DNA of 64,000 nt, from positions 34,714,316-34,778,315 of the forward strand of contig NC_134372.1 in assembly GCF_035582795.1 (NCBI RefSeq), given 5' to 3'. The DNA comes from Mycteria americana. Its lineage: Eukaryota; Chordata; Aves; Ciconiiformes; Ciconiidae. Below, piece after piece: positions 39,501 through 54,500 of this stretch (positions are counted from its first letter, which is position 1; each line of letters opens with the position of its first letter). The position numbers and the translations under genes are program-made. A model generated the notes under the pieces. That model was not told the origin of the DNA. It did no database searches and saw only the letters and a list, made by a program, of their open reading frames with translations.

Positions 39501-42500
39501 GCCTTTGCAAGTTCTCAAAACAAAAGAAGATCTTGCATGTAAATACTGGATTTGTAAGAAAATGGACTCCTAAGAAAACATACTGACAATGAACTACTAT
39601 ATATAATTCAGGATTTAATCTAAAAAGCAATTCCATGGCACAAAGACAGATTTAAGAATTTAAGACTGCTACTTTATTCTAGAAATATAATGGAAATGAG
39701 TGAATATAAGAGCCTAAAACTTCCTCAACATGTAGCAATTTCTCAGCTTGTCATAAAACATTTAAATTAAGCAACAGTAATACGTAAGTCTTAAACCCAA
39801 AGATTTCTAGCCATACTTACTGGCCAAGATAGAAGAATAGAAAAGAAACCTAAAATTTTTAAATAGCTTTTAACATAACATATTCTGATTTGCTGAATTG
39901 CTATGAAGAGGTATAAGAAAGAACATAAGCATGAAAGAAAAGGTTTCAAGTTTGTGGGCAATTAAAGGGAAAACAAAATGTTCTTTTTTATCAGCTGATT
40001 TACCAGCAGATGCTTCAGCACACCACAGACAGACCCAGAATTCTTTTAGGCCCTCCAAAACTAACAAACTCCACAAAACTACACGTAGGTAGGAAAGGAT
40101 GGGATTGCCCTTGTTGACAACAGGCCACATTCAAAGTCAGGCATAACATGAAACTCCATCTTAAAAGCAAATTTCCATTGTCCAACCTAAATATTATGCA
40201 CTACATACTTGGGAAGTGTTACCTCCAAAAGATCTTTTGGAAAGGAACGCCTTCCTGGGACCCCAATCCTACTAACACTTACTTGTATACTTAAATTTAA
40301 TGCTATATGCATTCTTCCCCACAGGATCAAAAAACTTCTTTTTTCACAAAATAATTACATTCCATCAGTTCTGATCTAGAATAACAACGTGTACTTGAAG
40401 CACTTGAATTTGAGGTTTTCATGCAGGAATATTTAGATAAATTAACATGGTAAAAAAAAGTTTGTATATAACCCAAACTTTTCATAACATTTATGCCTCT
40501 TTGGCCTAAAACAGAAAAGACATTCCAAGCAATTTTTAGAAAGAAGCACACATTACAGCCTGCAGAGCTGATAAGTATACTAATGCTGGCACAGCTGAGC
40601 TCAAACTTGAGTGCCTACAGTCATACCACCATGGGATTTATGCTGATCAGATTTCATAAACTCATTTCCCAGTGCTATGGGAGATCCCATGCTGCTGGAA
40701 GTGCTGAGTTTTGGCTAGAACATAGAACAGGTCACTTTTTGCAAGAACAGTGATGTTAGCCCACTGTATTAAGGCCCTTATACATACTAAAAACAAGCAA
40801 CCCCCCCCCAGTCATGCACAATGTTTTGTGAATAATATGCATTATGCCCAAGTTGAGGGAGGTGAAGACTACATGTTTCAATTCACGTTGACCACTTCAG
40901 ACAAACTTGCATTTAAACTCAAAACCAAGTGTTGTTTCATCCACAATGAGTAAAACAAACTGTATTACTGGGTTATGGAATTACTTAAGTATTTTCAAAG
41001 CCTTGGTTTCAACATAGATAGAATCCTCATTTAATCACTTTTAGTTATTAAATATTACCTGTCCTAAACCTCCTTTCAAGTCTGAATTAGGCAAATCATT
41101 TTCACTCTGGGTTTCAACTGTTGCGTTATGAATTGATGCCTTAGCGCACAGTTGCTGCATTGTATTCTCAAGGCAGTGGCACTAAAATAGGAAGGAGAGT
41201 TTCACATATTTTTGTGACTCCTAGAATTTCTTCTAGTGTCAAAGACTAGATGAGTGTCTCATAAATCTTAGATAGTGTTTCAGTAAAATATCAGATAGTG
41301 TTACTGTACACAAGGATGACTCCCTGGAGAGGTCTGAAAAATGACTCCGTTTGCTCTTCCTGAAGTTCACTGTACAAATTCAACGACTGATGCAAACTAA
41401 CACTCCTCCACTTGCCAACTTCATCATAAAGCTCAGGAGTCAAAGGAACGAGGAAGGCAATACAAAGCTGCCAGTGTATTTCAGTCATGCATTTTTGGAA
41501 AGTGCTAAAGACAGCTTGACAGCATATCTCCTAGCATCAGTTCTGCTATGGCAGGTATCCTCCATTTTTAGACCCTACTATCAAACAGTATCAAAAGCCT
41601 GATGTTTACAAAGCCTTGAAAACAGATGCTCCACTTTGAGTTAATAGTCTGATTTAATCAATGTAATGATGGAAGTTTTGTGGTTCTACCACCTAATGTC
41701 TTTCAACTTTTATTACAAACCCACAAGCCAGAAGGCACTCAGCTGAATAAACACAATAGGCACCATGTTACTATTCTGATATGCTATGAATCATACATAA
41801 ATTATGCTTTAGCAAGTTAGAATCTACAAGGCAAGCCTGTAGCTTGCTCTGTCATAGTCACAACTCATGACATATGAATGCACTAACTGTAGAGTCTCAA
41901 TGCCACATCAGTAACTGACAAATGTGTAAAGCAAAAATGAATTATAGGCCTTTTTATACAGACAAAGAAAAAAAAATATCGAGAAATAATTATTCTAAAT
42001 GAAACTATTAAGAGACAACTTGATTAACTGTTCTTCCAGAGTCATTCATTATATGAAATAAAAATTCATTATCACTATGCACAACTGCACAAATGTCCAC
42101 TAATCAACAGGAAAAAAAAAATTACAAAGAAATAAATTTAGGCTACAAATCCCATTATTTGCATCAACTTGCAAGTATTTACGGGTATTTCCAAGTTTTG
42201 TTTTAAATACTTGGTTGTTTCCAACAGACTGAATGAACGCTAAACAAAACAAATTTTTAAAAAGTATTCCACTCTAATACACTCCCAACAAGTGACATAT
42301 TCTGCTAAAAATACAGCAGGGTATAAGCACATTATTAGCACAAAATAAAATGCATATTGCAGACTACACCATTATATACATGCCTTCATAATATCAAAGT
42401 TTAACTATAGAGCCACCTGTCCCTTGGACTCCCTTTTATTAATACAGCTTTTTCTTATGGGCAGTTTCAATTCCAGAAGTACAAAGGCAACTCTTCACAG

Positions 42501-45500
42501 CTCATTTCTTCTGGGCTTACTCCAAATTGTGTGTCAACCAAAAATGCTAGCATTTTGGCCTCTTTTGAAGCACCTAGCTTGCTGTTTTCACTTAGCTTTG
42601 GTAAATTGCAAGTCCAGTCCTAATTTTAACAGTGTATAATTTTAACAGTGTAAATACCTAAGTTGCAAGTACAGTGCTAATTTTAACATTGTAAATACCT
42701 CTCTCACTGGATTGAGATGTCTAATACACTTCCTTTTTGTTCTTTGCTTTAATAGTAAAATGTTTCTTCTTATAGTATCAGGAGTTGTACTCTGACCCTA
42801 CTTTTCGTTTATCTTATCAGAAGGCTTGAAGAGCAGAATGACACTTTTTTTTCTTCAGCAATCGCATTAGACCTTTTAAGCACATTTTAGACACAGCTAC
42901 CCTTCAGTGCAAAGAAACACTTTAAAAATATGACTTGTCAAAATTACTATCAAAAAAGTGACAGTAGCAAAGACACATGATATTGCTTGATGCTAGTAAG
43001 CCTGGCCACCACAGCCCAAAGGCTCAGTGTTCTGGCTCAAGAGCAAGTTCAGGTATCACAAAAGTATCGACAAACTCAGTGTTTGACTTCAGAAAAATCC
43101 AGCACAGAGGAGAGAAGGTAGACAAGATGCACATAATATAAATGGAAAGCATGAATAAATATGTCTTAAAAGCTCTTCCTTTTAATGCAGATGGGACAAT
43201 TTAAACTGCAGTCATTCACGCGTGCACAGCCACTGCTACTGTGAGAGTTCACTTTCTTTAAGCCAAACAGTCAGAGAAAATGGAATCCACTTAAGCAAAC
43301 ACTGATTTGTAGACCAAATTAAATCTTCTGATATTACAGTTTCCACAGGCATTATGATGATCTTAGAAAACTCAACAAGGTAAAAGAAGATTTAATTTTC
43401 AGAAAGAAAATACTGAGTTAGAGAAAAAAGGCAAGGTAAAGTTGAAAGACCATCAATAAACAGATTTCCAGAGACAAATCACAAAAGTTTTTACTATGGG
43501 TAAAACTCTTCTTCATATACTCTTCTAATTAAATACCACTGTATGTACAAATATTGGTTCTATTTCCCCCCCCCCCAGGATTTACTCTTGGAGGGGGGGG
43601 GGGGGGGGCGGGGGGCACCATTCAAACTTGTAAGCCGCCTTATTTTAAAGGAACAGATAATGAGTCTCCTTATTTGTCCTCCTCTAAACCAGTCCAGAAC
43701 TATTCTAGCTGTACAGATGTTAAAACTTAAAGGCTTTTTCCACATCGGCTTAGTTGTGGAATCTTTCACAACATCAAACCAACAGGGGTCTGTTTAGTAT
43801 TTGAAGTTTGTGAGCATTCTGGAGCAAAAGCAAGCAGCCATTCTGCAGTTTTTGCTTTCCCATGTCCTCTGGCACACAGTTGTTCTCAGACAGACTGGCA
43901 GTATTTCTTGTCAGAAAGTGTCAACTGGACTCATTGCAGTCTTTAAAAAACAAACAAACAGAACACCTGACACCCTGCTTGCTAGATTTTATTGACACTA
44001 AGGACTATCCATATTTTAGAAGTTCAGCTTCAGGTTCGGATTCTGTCCTTTCACATTTCTCATCTACCTTGAACTGTGGGCTCCTGCAGACATCTAGTGC
44101 TGCAATGAGCACTCTGAAACCTTCAAAAGAAAACTGGTGTGTACACAGAGATCCTCCATCAGCAACAGGCTGGAATAAAAGCATAACCGTCTATGCTCTG
44201 CATGGTATGTTTCACCAAAAATGGTATGGATGTTCAACTTCATTTTCATTATAGAGAACATTAATTTGGGGATGAAAAAGGGAGCAGTCACAAGTTGCAT
44301 GTTACACATGAAGTGGATTGGATTATGGGCCTGACTTCTTCCTTCCCCCTTCTGTTTCAAGACTAGAAAGAGCTCTACCTTTACTGGTGAAGCAGTTACC
44401 TGAGTATTTTTGCTGTTTGAGAATTTTATGCTTAGTTTTCAGTCTGTTGGACGACTGGGAATGATAAATCACTATTGTCTGTATACATGGGAAACAAGAA
44501 CAGACTTACTGAAGTTGATAAGTTACAAAGCTCCGAGAGACTTATTCTAAGTGCAGTCTTAAAAGGCACACAAAAAGAGCCCCTAAACCTTTCTAATTTC
44601 AAAGCTCTTCAAGCAGACATTTATTTTAGAGTACAACAAAATAACCTGACAGAGTTCTGAGCTGGTAGAGCATGCACAGCACGGTTAAAGAACTTTTTAA
44701 AATACAGTAACTAGAGCCATGCTTAGTCTTTTATTAAAGAAAAAAAGTGAAAGATTTGCATAAAAAAGCCTAGGAAGACATAAAAACATATACAAATCAT
44801 AACTGCATACCTAAAATATGAAACAGATCAACTGTACTTCTCGATTACCAACCTGGCAGGGTGAAATTACTGTACTTATGTCCTAAGCCATAATTCAGCA
44901 CTACTTGAGCCATGCATAAGAATGTCACTCTATTTGCAAAGCTTTTAAAAACAGAGCCCTTAAAGAAGCACAAAAAAGGAGAAAAGGTTGATAAATCAGC
45001 TTCCTTGTGACTACATTACAAGTTTCCTTTTTAATAAAACATGCAAAAGATACACACCTTCTCCTTCACCCACTTCAGCACGATCTGGCTTTGTTTCTTT
45101 GTGCTGTCCTTCTGCCACTTTCACTGCCACTGCTCTGCAAATAGCTCCCAGCTTCCGATCCAGAGAGCGGACTCCTGCCTCTCTGGTGTATCTAGCGTAG
45201 AGACAATTGTTTTACTGGTGGATATTCTTTGTTAAGAGAGATTACATCCAAATAAAATGAGATGTGAAAGACAGTGAGACCTGGGGTTACTCTAATAAAC
45301 AGGAAAATAATGTCATGTGCTTTTATCAAAATAATTGTGGTTTGCTGATAAAATTGTAAAGACAGACAAACTACTGCGTGGGAAGAAGACATGACTAGCA
45401 CCTGGTGTCAAACCTTAGTGAAATGCTAAACAACGCTCCAATAGCACTGAGCTCTTCTCGGATGCATAAAAATTAAAAGGAAGAACTATTTTAAAACTCA

Positions 45501-48500
45501 AAATATAGTTCACTGACAGTTGAGGAACTGACTGTAAAAGAATATTTTCTTTTAGTCTATGAATTAAAAAGAAACACCAGACAATAACACTCACTAAATG
45601 CCAAAATGCTGTTCCTGGTCATAAAATACTTCAATTCATTGAATACTGATACACTTTTTCCATTGGAAATGAGCTAGTTTCAAGTCCAAAACATGTTCTG
45701 ATCAATATCTTTCCTCTCACGTCCAACAAAGAAGCAGTTATAATTAATACAAGCTATTTAAAATACCACATTTTAATTTTTTAACCTAATTCCAATTTTT
45801 AGACAAATGTGGCCCATCAAGTCACAAGAAACAAAATGGCAATTTCCATTTTTTCTATGAAAATGACAGAAATAAAACTTCATTCTTTAAAATAAAGATT
45901 GTCTGCTGCCAAGACCATAGCTTCACACACTGAAGACTGCAGCAATACCAGTTTGAACTGTTTCTGTTTATTCATAGTGCCTTACCAATTGTGTCAGCAC
46001 AACTGGCTGTGAGCCACACTGAGAACCAGACCAAGGAATTCTCTAGAGAAGGAAGGATGATTCGGTTTAGACAGCAGAGCCAGACAGGAAATTGCTCAGG
46101 AAAGAGCAATTCCATAAATTACCAGTTGTTGAACTTCTGAAGCTATTAAGGACAACAGATCTTAAGAAATACTTTGTGTTATCACTTTATAAATTATTTA
46201 CTAGTTACCAGAAAAATAAGTTATTTAAACTTAAAGCAATGAATAACAGATTTACCTGGTAATTATGTCCAAAGTAGTTACTTGTGGAATCTGTATTTGC
46301 TGTGGAGTCAGACCATGTTGTTCAAGCTGTTTAGGAATCAAGTGTCTATGTGCAATTTCAATTTTTTCTTCTTGTGTGTATCCTTCAAAAGAAAAAGCAT
46401 GTTTACTAATATTTTTGTTTATACACTATAATATAATAAAATTTCTTATAATTTATAACTGTACCTGATTGAATTTAACAAAAAAACCCAGCTATAAATT
46501 AAAATGCTGTTGGTATGATACTTTGTGGTTATTCATAACTTCATGTGAACAAGAAGAATAGAATTTTAGTGTTTCAAAGATCCCTTTCTTCATTGGAATA
46601 TTAAAAAGATGCATCAGCCAACAGCCAGTTAGAATACAAACACATCAATTAGTGAAAATATTGTTACAGAATGTATCCATGTATCTCCATATACCTGGAA
46701 CTGAATTTTCCTAAGTGCAATGCTAAATTTCATTCTCATGACTAAGGCCATAATGGAGGCATCCCGACTAGTCTCTTTTAATGATTCTGGCCATTCAGTC
46801 TAGATTCCTGGCAGGCTTACCTTAAGGAACTGCTTTCCTTTCAGGAAAAACACCCCAACATTGTTTAAGGACTTGCAATACCCACTTTAATGAAAACACC
46901 GTAGTGTTACCTGGAACTTGAATAATTTCCATTCTGTCGAGCAGAGCAGGGGGGATAGTAGCTGTAGTGTTGGCTGTAGCTATAAAAAGGACTTGGGACA
47001 GATCAAAGGCTACATTTAAGTAGTGGTCGGTGAAACTGTGATTTTGTTCTGGATCCAAGACCTTAACAAGAGTGAACAAAAAATTGATGCAGTTGTTCAA
47101 TTAGAAGTAAATAAAATACGCACATTTTTATTATATTACATTTGGATCTGTCAAATCTGACTTTACATTCATAAAATGTTATGAATATTACTAAACCCTG
47201 ACCTTCAATATCCTGCCTCACTCTGATTACTCTGTAACTACATTCCACACCACATGCATAAAAAAGGTTGCTTCCCTGTTAGTTCTTTCTATCCTTTTCT
47301 AAAGATGGCTGCAGCATTTCTCCAATCAACAAGTACCTCCTGCAATCTATCTCTACATCCTTTCAAGGACTCTCAGCACCCTTGGAAAAGCAGCCCATGT
47401 GGTGCCATGGACTTGTATGAGTACAATTCTCTCAAGTAATCCCTGACTCCAATCCTCATATGCTGCTGGTAGCTCTTCTTTCTCTAAGCACACCAACCTG
47501 AGAGACCTCACTGTGAAGACCAAGGGGAAGAACATAGATTATCTCAGTCTTATCTGCTGTCACTAAATCACCTGCCCCGCTCATTCAGCTTTGCCCAGCC
47601 TTTTACTACCAATGTAGTAGTAGAAGCTCTTCTTATTGCCCATGACATCCCATGCAAGTCTTGACTCTAAGTGAGCTCTGGCTTTCCTAACACAATCTTT
47701 GCATTTTTCTTTTTTTCCCAAATTTTCTGATAAAAAAAAAAGGAGACAAAATTAAACAAGCACTGAAGAATAACAACACACAGCCTGATCAACCTCAAAA
47801 ATTTACTGCACAAGTAGAACTACGAACACAAGTAGAAATAACAGCATTGTCTTCCGATTGCTTTTAGTACTACCCGTGTGCTAATATAACACTTGCATGT
47901 ATTTAAGCTATTACTTGAATAAGCTGTTTTTCTGTATTAGGTGATGAATATTCTATATATGTGGATCACAAGTGTACTAAGGTGCTGTCTTGTTGTTTTT
48001 TTAACAGTGCTGAAACTTGGAAGTTCACTGTATACAGCAATCTACACTTGCCTTCTGTACCACCACCTATGGACTACCTTCATTCCAACCCCCTTAAAGT
48101 ACTGCCACGCTTTTCCTTCCCAAATGATGAATTATCAATGCTACACTGACATGAATAATTCTCATGTTACAAATAATGGGACCTATGCATCTCCTGAGAA
48201 ATAGCACACTGCTGTCAAAATAATTTATCTGCCTATACCCAAATGAATGCAGCTCTTGTCTTAGCAACTTGAATTATAGCCAAGAACAGTGTTGATAATT
48301 CTAAAAAACTGAAATTGAGCACTTCTTAGCTGGTTATGAAAGAAACAATTCTGAATTTTCATGACTCTTAAATTCTGTTCAGTCTTTGAGAAGTTAAAAA
48401 TCTTTAGAACAGAAATGTTTCACGATCACAACAAACTAGCAAAATACTTTTTTTACTGAATGCCAGAAACACAGTAGAACTTTTTAAAAACAGAACAATT

Positions 48501-51500
48501 TCTGATTTTATTTTGAAGTATCGCACAGATTTAAGACTTAATATTTGGAAATGTATTGCAACTGTAATAAAATACAAGTTATATGTTCCCCTTAATAGTG
48601 AAATCTTAAAACATACTGAAGCATATGCCTAAATTCTAAAACTAAGGTTGGAACTCAGTGAATGTTACTGTTCATTGGCTATAAGCTATTCAAAAGCTTC
48701 TTTTCTTATCCTCTTCAGCAGGCAGCTGCTATAATTTACTCCCTTCTTTACTGATGAAGGCAAAGGCCTTGAAGAAGTATCCTGACTAGCCAAGTGCATA
48801 ATTCAATCAGAGTTATAGATGTCTCTTACCTCAACTAGTCCTACAATCTAGTCCTAAAATGCAAGGGGACACAAAAATAGGCAGTGTATCCAAGCACAGC
48901 ATCTACAAACTGTCTTCAAAGAAAGTAGATCTATACCAAATATTAGTCTCCCATTCAAAGTGTACTCTTGTAAATTTTTCAAAACTGATTTAAACAGCAA
49001 ATCCTAATTCAACTTACCCTTTTTACACTGATAACACAGTATTTCCACAAAATTCCAGTCTATCAGCCAAAGCATTTGCAACTACTTGCAAATATGTTGA
49101 AAAACAATGTATTCTGACAGACCAAGTTGGTTTTTTTATAACATTTATCTACACACATTTCTCTCTTTCTCCTTCTAGTCTGCAACTAGAAATTCTTATG
49201 AATCCTACTAAGTGCTAAGCTGGTGATTATAATACTATTTAAAGATATACAAAACATTGATGCTGTACTCATGCGCAAACAATACTATCCAATAAAGGTA
49301 AAGGAAACTGTAATCAAAACCAACTCAGATTATATCTAAAAATGTGAATTATCTGAGATTTTCTATGATGGCTAGAGTTTCTCTGGACCAATAATTCTTT
49401 GTCATGGTAACTATTTCTTAGAATAAGACATAAAACAATATCATGCCTATGCATTTAAAACAGATTTTCCAAAGCAAATAGAGCTGTTCTTCAGCTAGGT
49501 ATCTGTGCTAAAGTTCAAGTTCAAAAGTTTTCAAAGATATTCAACTAATACAAAAATATTAAGTACAAAAAGAACATTCAGTGAAGAAAACATCTTGGTT
49601 AATTTATGGCCAACAGCTCACATGCATACAAAGGCTTCTCTGTACCAGCATTTTATTACCACAAAATCCAGAATAAGTTCCATGAACATTTAATTGCCTG
49701 GCTATGCTCCTGGTCTAATTTCCCTGCATACAAATACTCACTATCAGGCACTTGGATCCATTTCTGTTTTCTTCTGTTTTAAACAGAGGTCATCTAAATT
49801 TAGACTAAAACATTCCCTTGTTGATGAACAGTAACTGGAAATAGGAAGACATTCTGTTTTGCTTAAGCAACAACTCTGCAGAAGCACTAGGACTAAACAC
49901 ATATCCGGCAATTATAAAACATCAAGCTTTGCTTCCAAGCTTACAGGGTATGAATATACCTTCTTCAATATATCCTATTGTAGACAGTCAGTGAGAATTT
50001 AACACACCTACACATTAAGGAAAAAAGGATGTGCCTTTTATACTTAATGATGGCACTTACCAAACAAGAAGCAGCAGTGTGAAAAACAAATGTGCCAGTT
50101 AGGTGACCACTTACTATTGTTTGTTCTCCTACATAATAGCCACCTTTGCTCATTCCAGATGGACTTTCCAACAACATAAACCACAAAAAGCAGATGAAAA
50201 TTAAGCTGTTATATCCAGGCATGAGTTCTCCATTAGAAGAGGTAAAGCACCTGCTTCAGGATGTTTAGACAGCAGTAGAGGGATATACAGATCTCACATG
50301 GGAGCAGCCCAGACATGGTTAATAGAGCAATTACTTCTCCAGATGCAACTAATGGTCAATTAGCAATGACTTACATAAAAACTGCAGCCCAAGCAGACAG
50401 TTGGAAGCTAACCTGACGAGCCTCAGCTGGAATAACCCATGGCAGGAGCTGAGTTCAGTATCACTGAGAATGTGGTTTTCAAATATAAAAAACAGAAGTA
50501 TCCCAAAGCAGCAAAAAAGTACCAAAAATTCAAACACAAATAATTAAAAAATAAATTAATTTCATTTGTCCTCACACACTTGACATGATAGAAGAACAGA
50601 AATGCTAATTCTCTACTGCAAAACAGGGAATGAAAAATAAATTAAAAAAAACAGCAAAGGTTGAATAAAATTAACAATATTAATGTACAGACCTGGATTC
50701 ATGATTGGAACACTTCCAAAAAAAGTTATTCTCTTTCCAAGAAATGTCAAATCATCGGTTCATCACTGATTTTGACTGCCTAGCAAACAACAGTCAGCTA
50801 GCTAATAAAATTTCATTTTCAGGTATTTTTTCATCCATGCATTGACTAGATTTAGGCCAGCTTAGTTCAAAATCCAAAGGAGAAATGACAGAAGAAATGC
50901 CAGCAAACTCAGAAACAGAGCTTACCATCATTAACAGCAAAGAGTAAATAAAATCCTGCAAGTGAAAAATATACACAGAAAAATGCTTTGGAATATTTGT
51001 TCCACTCCCTTGCTTGTACTCAGTGGCTTTTCATGCACCCTAGAAATGTGTACCACACACTTGAGAAATACACAGGTAAAGGACCATAACTGTCATTTTT
51101 AAAAGCTAAAAGAGTGAAGCCATGGTATTTTCTAGCACATTTAAATTATTACTAGTTCATGTTAACATGCAAAGATCAAAACAGAGCTCTCAAACCATAA
51201 CCTGTTCATACACTGATTTTCAAAGAACGAGCTGGCCTTGTCAAAACAGTAATTTTACACTATCTAGCAGGAAGAAAATAATGACATTTGTAGAATGTCA
51301 ACTGATGTTTCATTTGCAGAAAGTCATACAGCATACAGATGAGCTCATGACACCTTAATTTAAGTAGCATTTCTCATATTCAAATTACTGTATTAAGCAC
51401 TGTCAGTCAAAGAGTCATTAGAATGAGTCTGTAGGCAAATACTACCAGAACCACTTTCATCCCCACGTACAATCACCCAGCCACAGAAGTTACTACACCT

Positions 51501-54500
51501 TAAGTCTGACAACTGAGATGCTTCTAGGATTAAGCCACCCTAAATCATTTCAGTGAAAGTGAGCCAGGCTAGCTCAAAAAATTTGGATAAATATCTTCTA
51601 CTAACCCAACTCCTTTTGACTGAAACAATCACAGAAGCAGTTCAGCTGAAACAGTGATAGGATGGTAGCCCCTACAGCCAGAAAGAACATAAAAGACAGG
51701 TAGACAGTACAAAAATACAGCAGTATAAGGAAATTCTAAATGTACACAATACCAAAATTATTAAGTGCACTAGTGCTACATCTGCTCTAGAAAGCCTCAA
51801 GTGTTTCAGCCTAGCCCAGCCTTGCTGTGCCATTACCCTCCTCATTCCCTCCTTTCCTCCTCATCAGTGCTAGCACAGGAAGACGTGCACAGACTTCTGC
51901 ACGAAGATGCTGGGGAAGGGCAATGCTCTTTGTCTCTTCCCCATACCTGAGGAGATGCTCCTTCCTCTCTCCAGCAAGTGGCTAGAATAAAACTGCTGAA
52001 TATGCAAATCAGTGGAAGAAGGAATTGTACTGGGATATCATCATGCACCATACTCCAGGGAAAAAGAAGGCAGAAATAAGGTTCTGGCAACTCACTACTG
52101 CTTTCTGCTACAGACTCTGATACATGAAGCCTGCAAGCCATAGGTCTCAATTCATCTTCATCACCACTCAAGTTTTAGCCTCCTGAAATCCCAACAACTA
52201 ACGTAATTAATAACATCTCAACAGTTAATGGATTTACAAAATATTCCAACAGAATCTCGTTCACCAAAGTCCTTACTTGTATCTCCTAGATTTTACTTGT
52301 GTCTTTAAGCAAGTCAACATTAACACCTCTAAACTCTTTGTGATAAAATAACTATACCACGTACTTCAAAATTAGATTAATTTATATCTTGGTCTGAGTC
52401 CCAGAATTTCAGAAAAAACACACTTAATAGCTGACTCTCATGGAAAGCAAACACTCACCACATCATAATCAGTCAAGGAGGGGGGATCTGTGACTTAAAT
52501 TAAAAACTTAAGTTCAGAAAGTTAATTACAACACTAATTAAAGAAATGCTGCTAAAAGAACATGCAACTGGTCCATATTACATGGTAGGTAAAATGCTTA
52601 GCTCCAATATAAGCTTGTACTATCAACAGCTTCAAAAATATATTAAAATTGTTCCAAGAAGGAAAGGGAAAACTTGAAAAAGTCCAGCTACCATCTGGCT
52701 GCTCTACAGTTCTTTCTTAGAGCTAACAGCATTTGGTCATTAAAAATCAATATCTTAAAGTCCCCCAAATAAGTAATGTTTAAGGCTTTAACAGTCTTTA
52801 AATATACAAAACACCTACCTCAGCACAAAATACATCCTTGTGTTTAAGTACAGATCACTAAGATTTAAGGTATCTTACTTAGCATACTATATAACAGCAT
52901 TTACATTGTGCACAAGTAATTGACAGCATTCCAACAATGTCAAAACATAGTAGCTGGTATTTGAATAAAAAAGCTGACACTGTCATGCTGTCTTTCATCC
53001 AGTGAACCTTCCTGTCCGAGTCCAGTATTTTAATTCTTTTTAATTACAAATGAAAAAATGCTTGTAATTTAACATCTCTTACCTCAAGCAAAGCTGCTGC
53101 CGGATCCCCCTGTAAGCTCTTCCCCAGTTTATCAACCTCATCTAACAGGAATACTGGATTGTTAACCCCAACAGTCTTCAGTCCATTGATTATTCTGCCA
53201 GGCATACTACCAACATACGTGCGCCTGTGAAAAATAAATGTATATGGGGAAAGAGGGGACAGACACATGTAACAGGAGTAGAAACATCAAAAATAAAACT
53301 CAAAGGAAAATATAAGAATAAGCAGCATTGTCACCATTCTTGCTTTTTTGCAAAACTTTTTGGAACTAGCTGATAAAAATATGGAATATGCATCTGACCT
53401 AATATAAGCAATTATATCAGCAGGTGAAAATTCCAGTTCTGTGGTGTACTAGTTGGTCTGGAAACATAAGCATATGCATTAAAGTATATCCAAACTTTAT
53501 GGCTTGCAGGCATTTTACATGATTCAGTACAAGCATCCTTGTATGAACAAGCAGAAGCAGATTTGGGAACCTCATTAATACTAACATTTTAATAATGATG
53601 ATACTGGGTTTTCGTCATCACAACAGAGTTCACACAGCATGTTATATATCACGGCAAAATTCCAAATAAGCTGAACTGTCAATGTCCCCTGTATATACAG
53701 CATGCTTTAATTAATACTCACAAAAAAAATAATTGTATTTACTATGTCATTTCAACATGAAATAAAAAACTAGAACAGTGCAATGAAACAAAAAAGTTAT
53801 GAGTCTGAATTTATTCACCAAAGGTGGTAAAAACTTTTTTTCACAATCCACAGAGCAACATTTTATATGCATATATATCCCTTGTTTGCTGCATTTATCA
53901 TAGCCTGTTCTGCTTGTGCATGACTAAACAAAATACTAGAATTAAGAGTATGAAATGCTGGTCACTCACAAGAAGAAAAAGATACATGAAGTGCTGAATT
54001 ACAGTACCTATCTCATGACCCTCACAAAGCAGATATGCAGAACAGGCCTGCTTTGCCATATGATCTGTTTTAATAAAGTCCAAAATAAACAGGATGACAT
54101 TTAGAAAGATGAAACCAAAAATACCATGGGAGTAATTTCAAAAGATACTAGAGAAGACTTTAAATTTAAAATAAAAAACAACTCAAACGACACAAAAATG
54201 ATGTTAGTTCCATGTAATATTTAACCACTGAGGGAACAAATTGCAGTTACTGTATTTAATTCTAGATCTGAGCAAAAATAAAAGTTTTTAAGATAGCCAG
54301 AAATGCAACAGAATTTCAGTTTGCCTATTGCCACCTTCATGACACAGCTGCTAAAGACTGGAGCAGCCAGCATACAATGGTTTATCACCTCACCGCTTTT
54401 GTGAAGAGTCTTACTTCACAGTGAGCGGATTCCTCTCCACTGAGGATTGCACTATATAACATTTATTACAGATCAAGAATCTGCATGGGGGAGCTATTAT

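Larger units (their letters stand above)
35896..45057 (-). other. LONP2: LONP2 intron 11
   Basis: The largest LONP2 intron in the window (about 9.2 kb). It holds a truncated CR1 LINE (36829-36931), an A/C-rich low-complexity patch (39324-39425), a C run near 40,800, an imperfect direct duplication (42606-42700) and a C11/G16 foldback (43566-43615). The donor is the unusual GTGTGT. No extra coding exon was recognised. Confidence 0.85.

Noticed and set aside
51842-52171. 109-residue - strand ORF in LONP2 intron 8
   Set aside because: No recognisable domain. It lies between two exons whose phases already join perfectly, so an extra exon is not needed.
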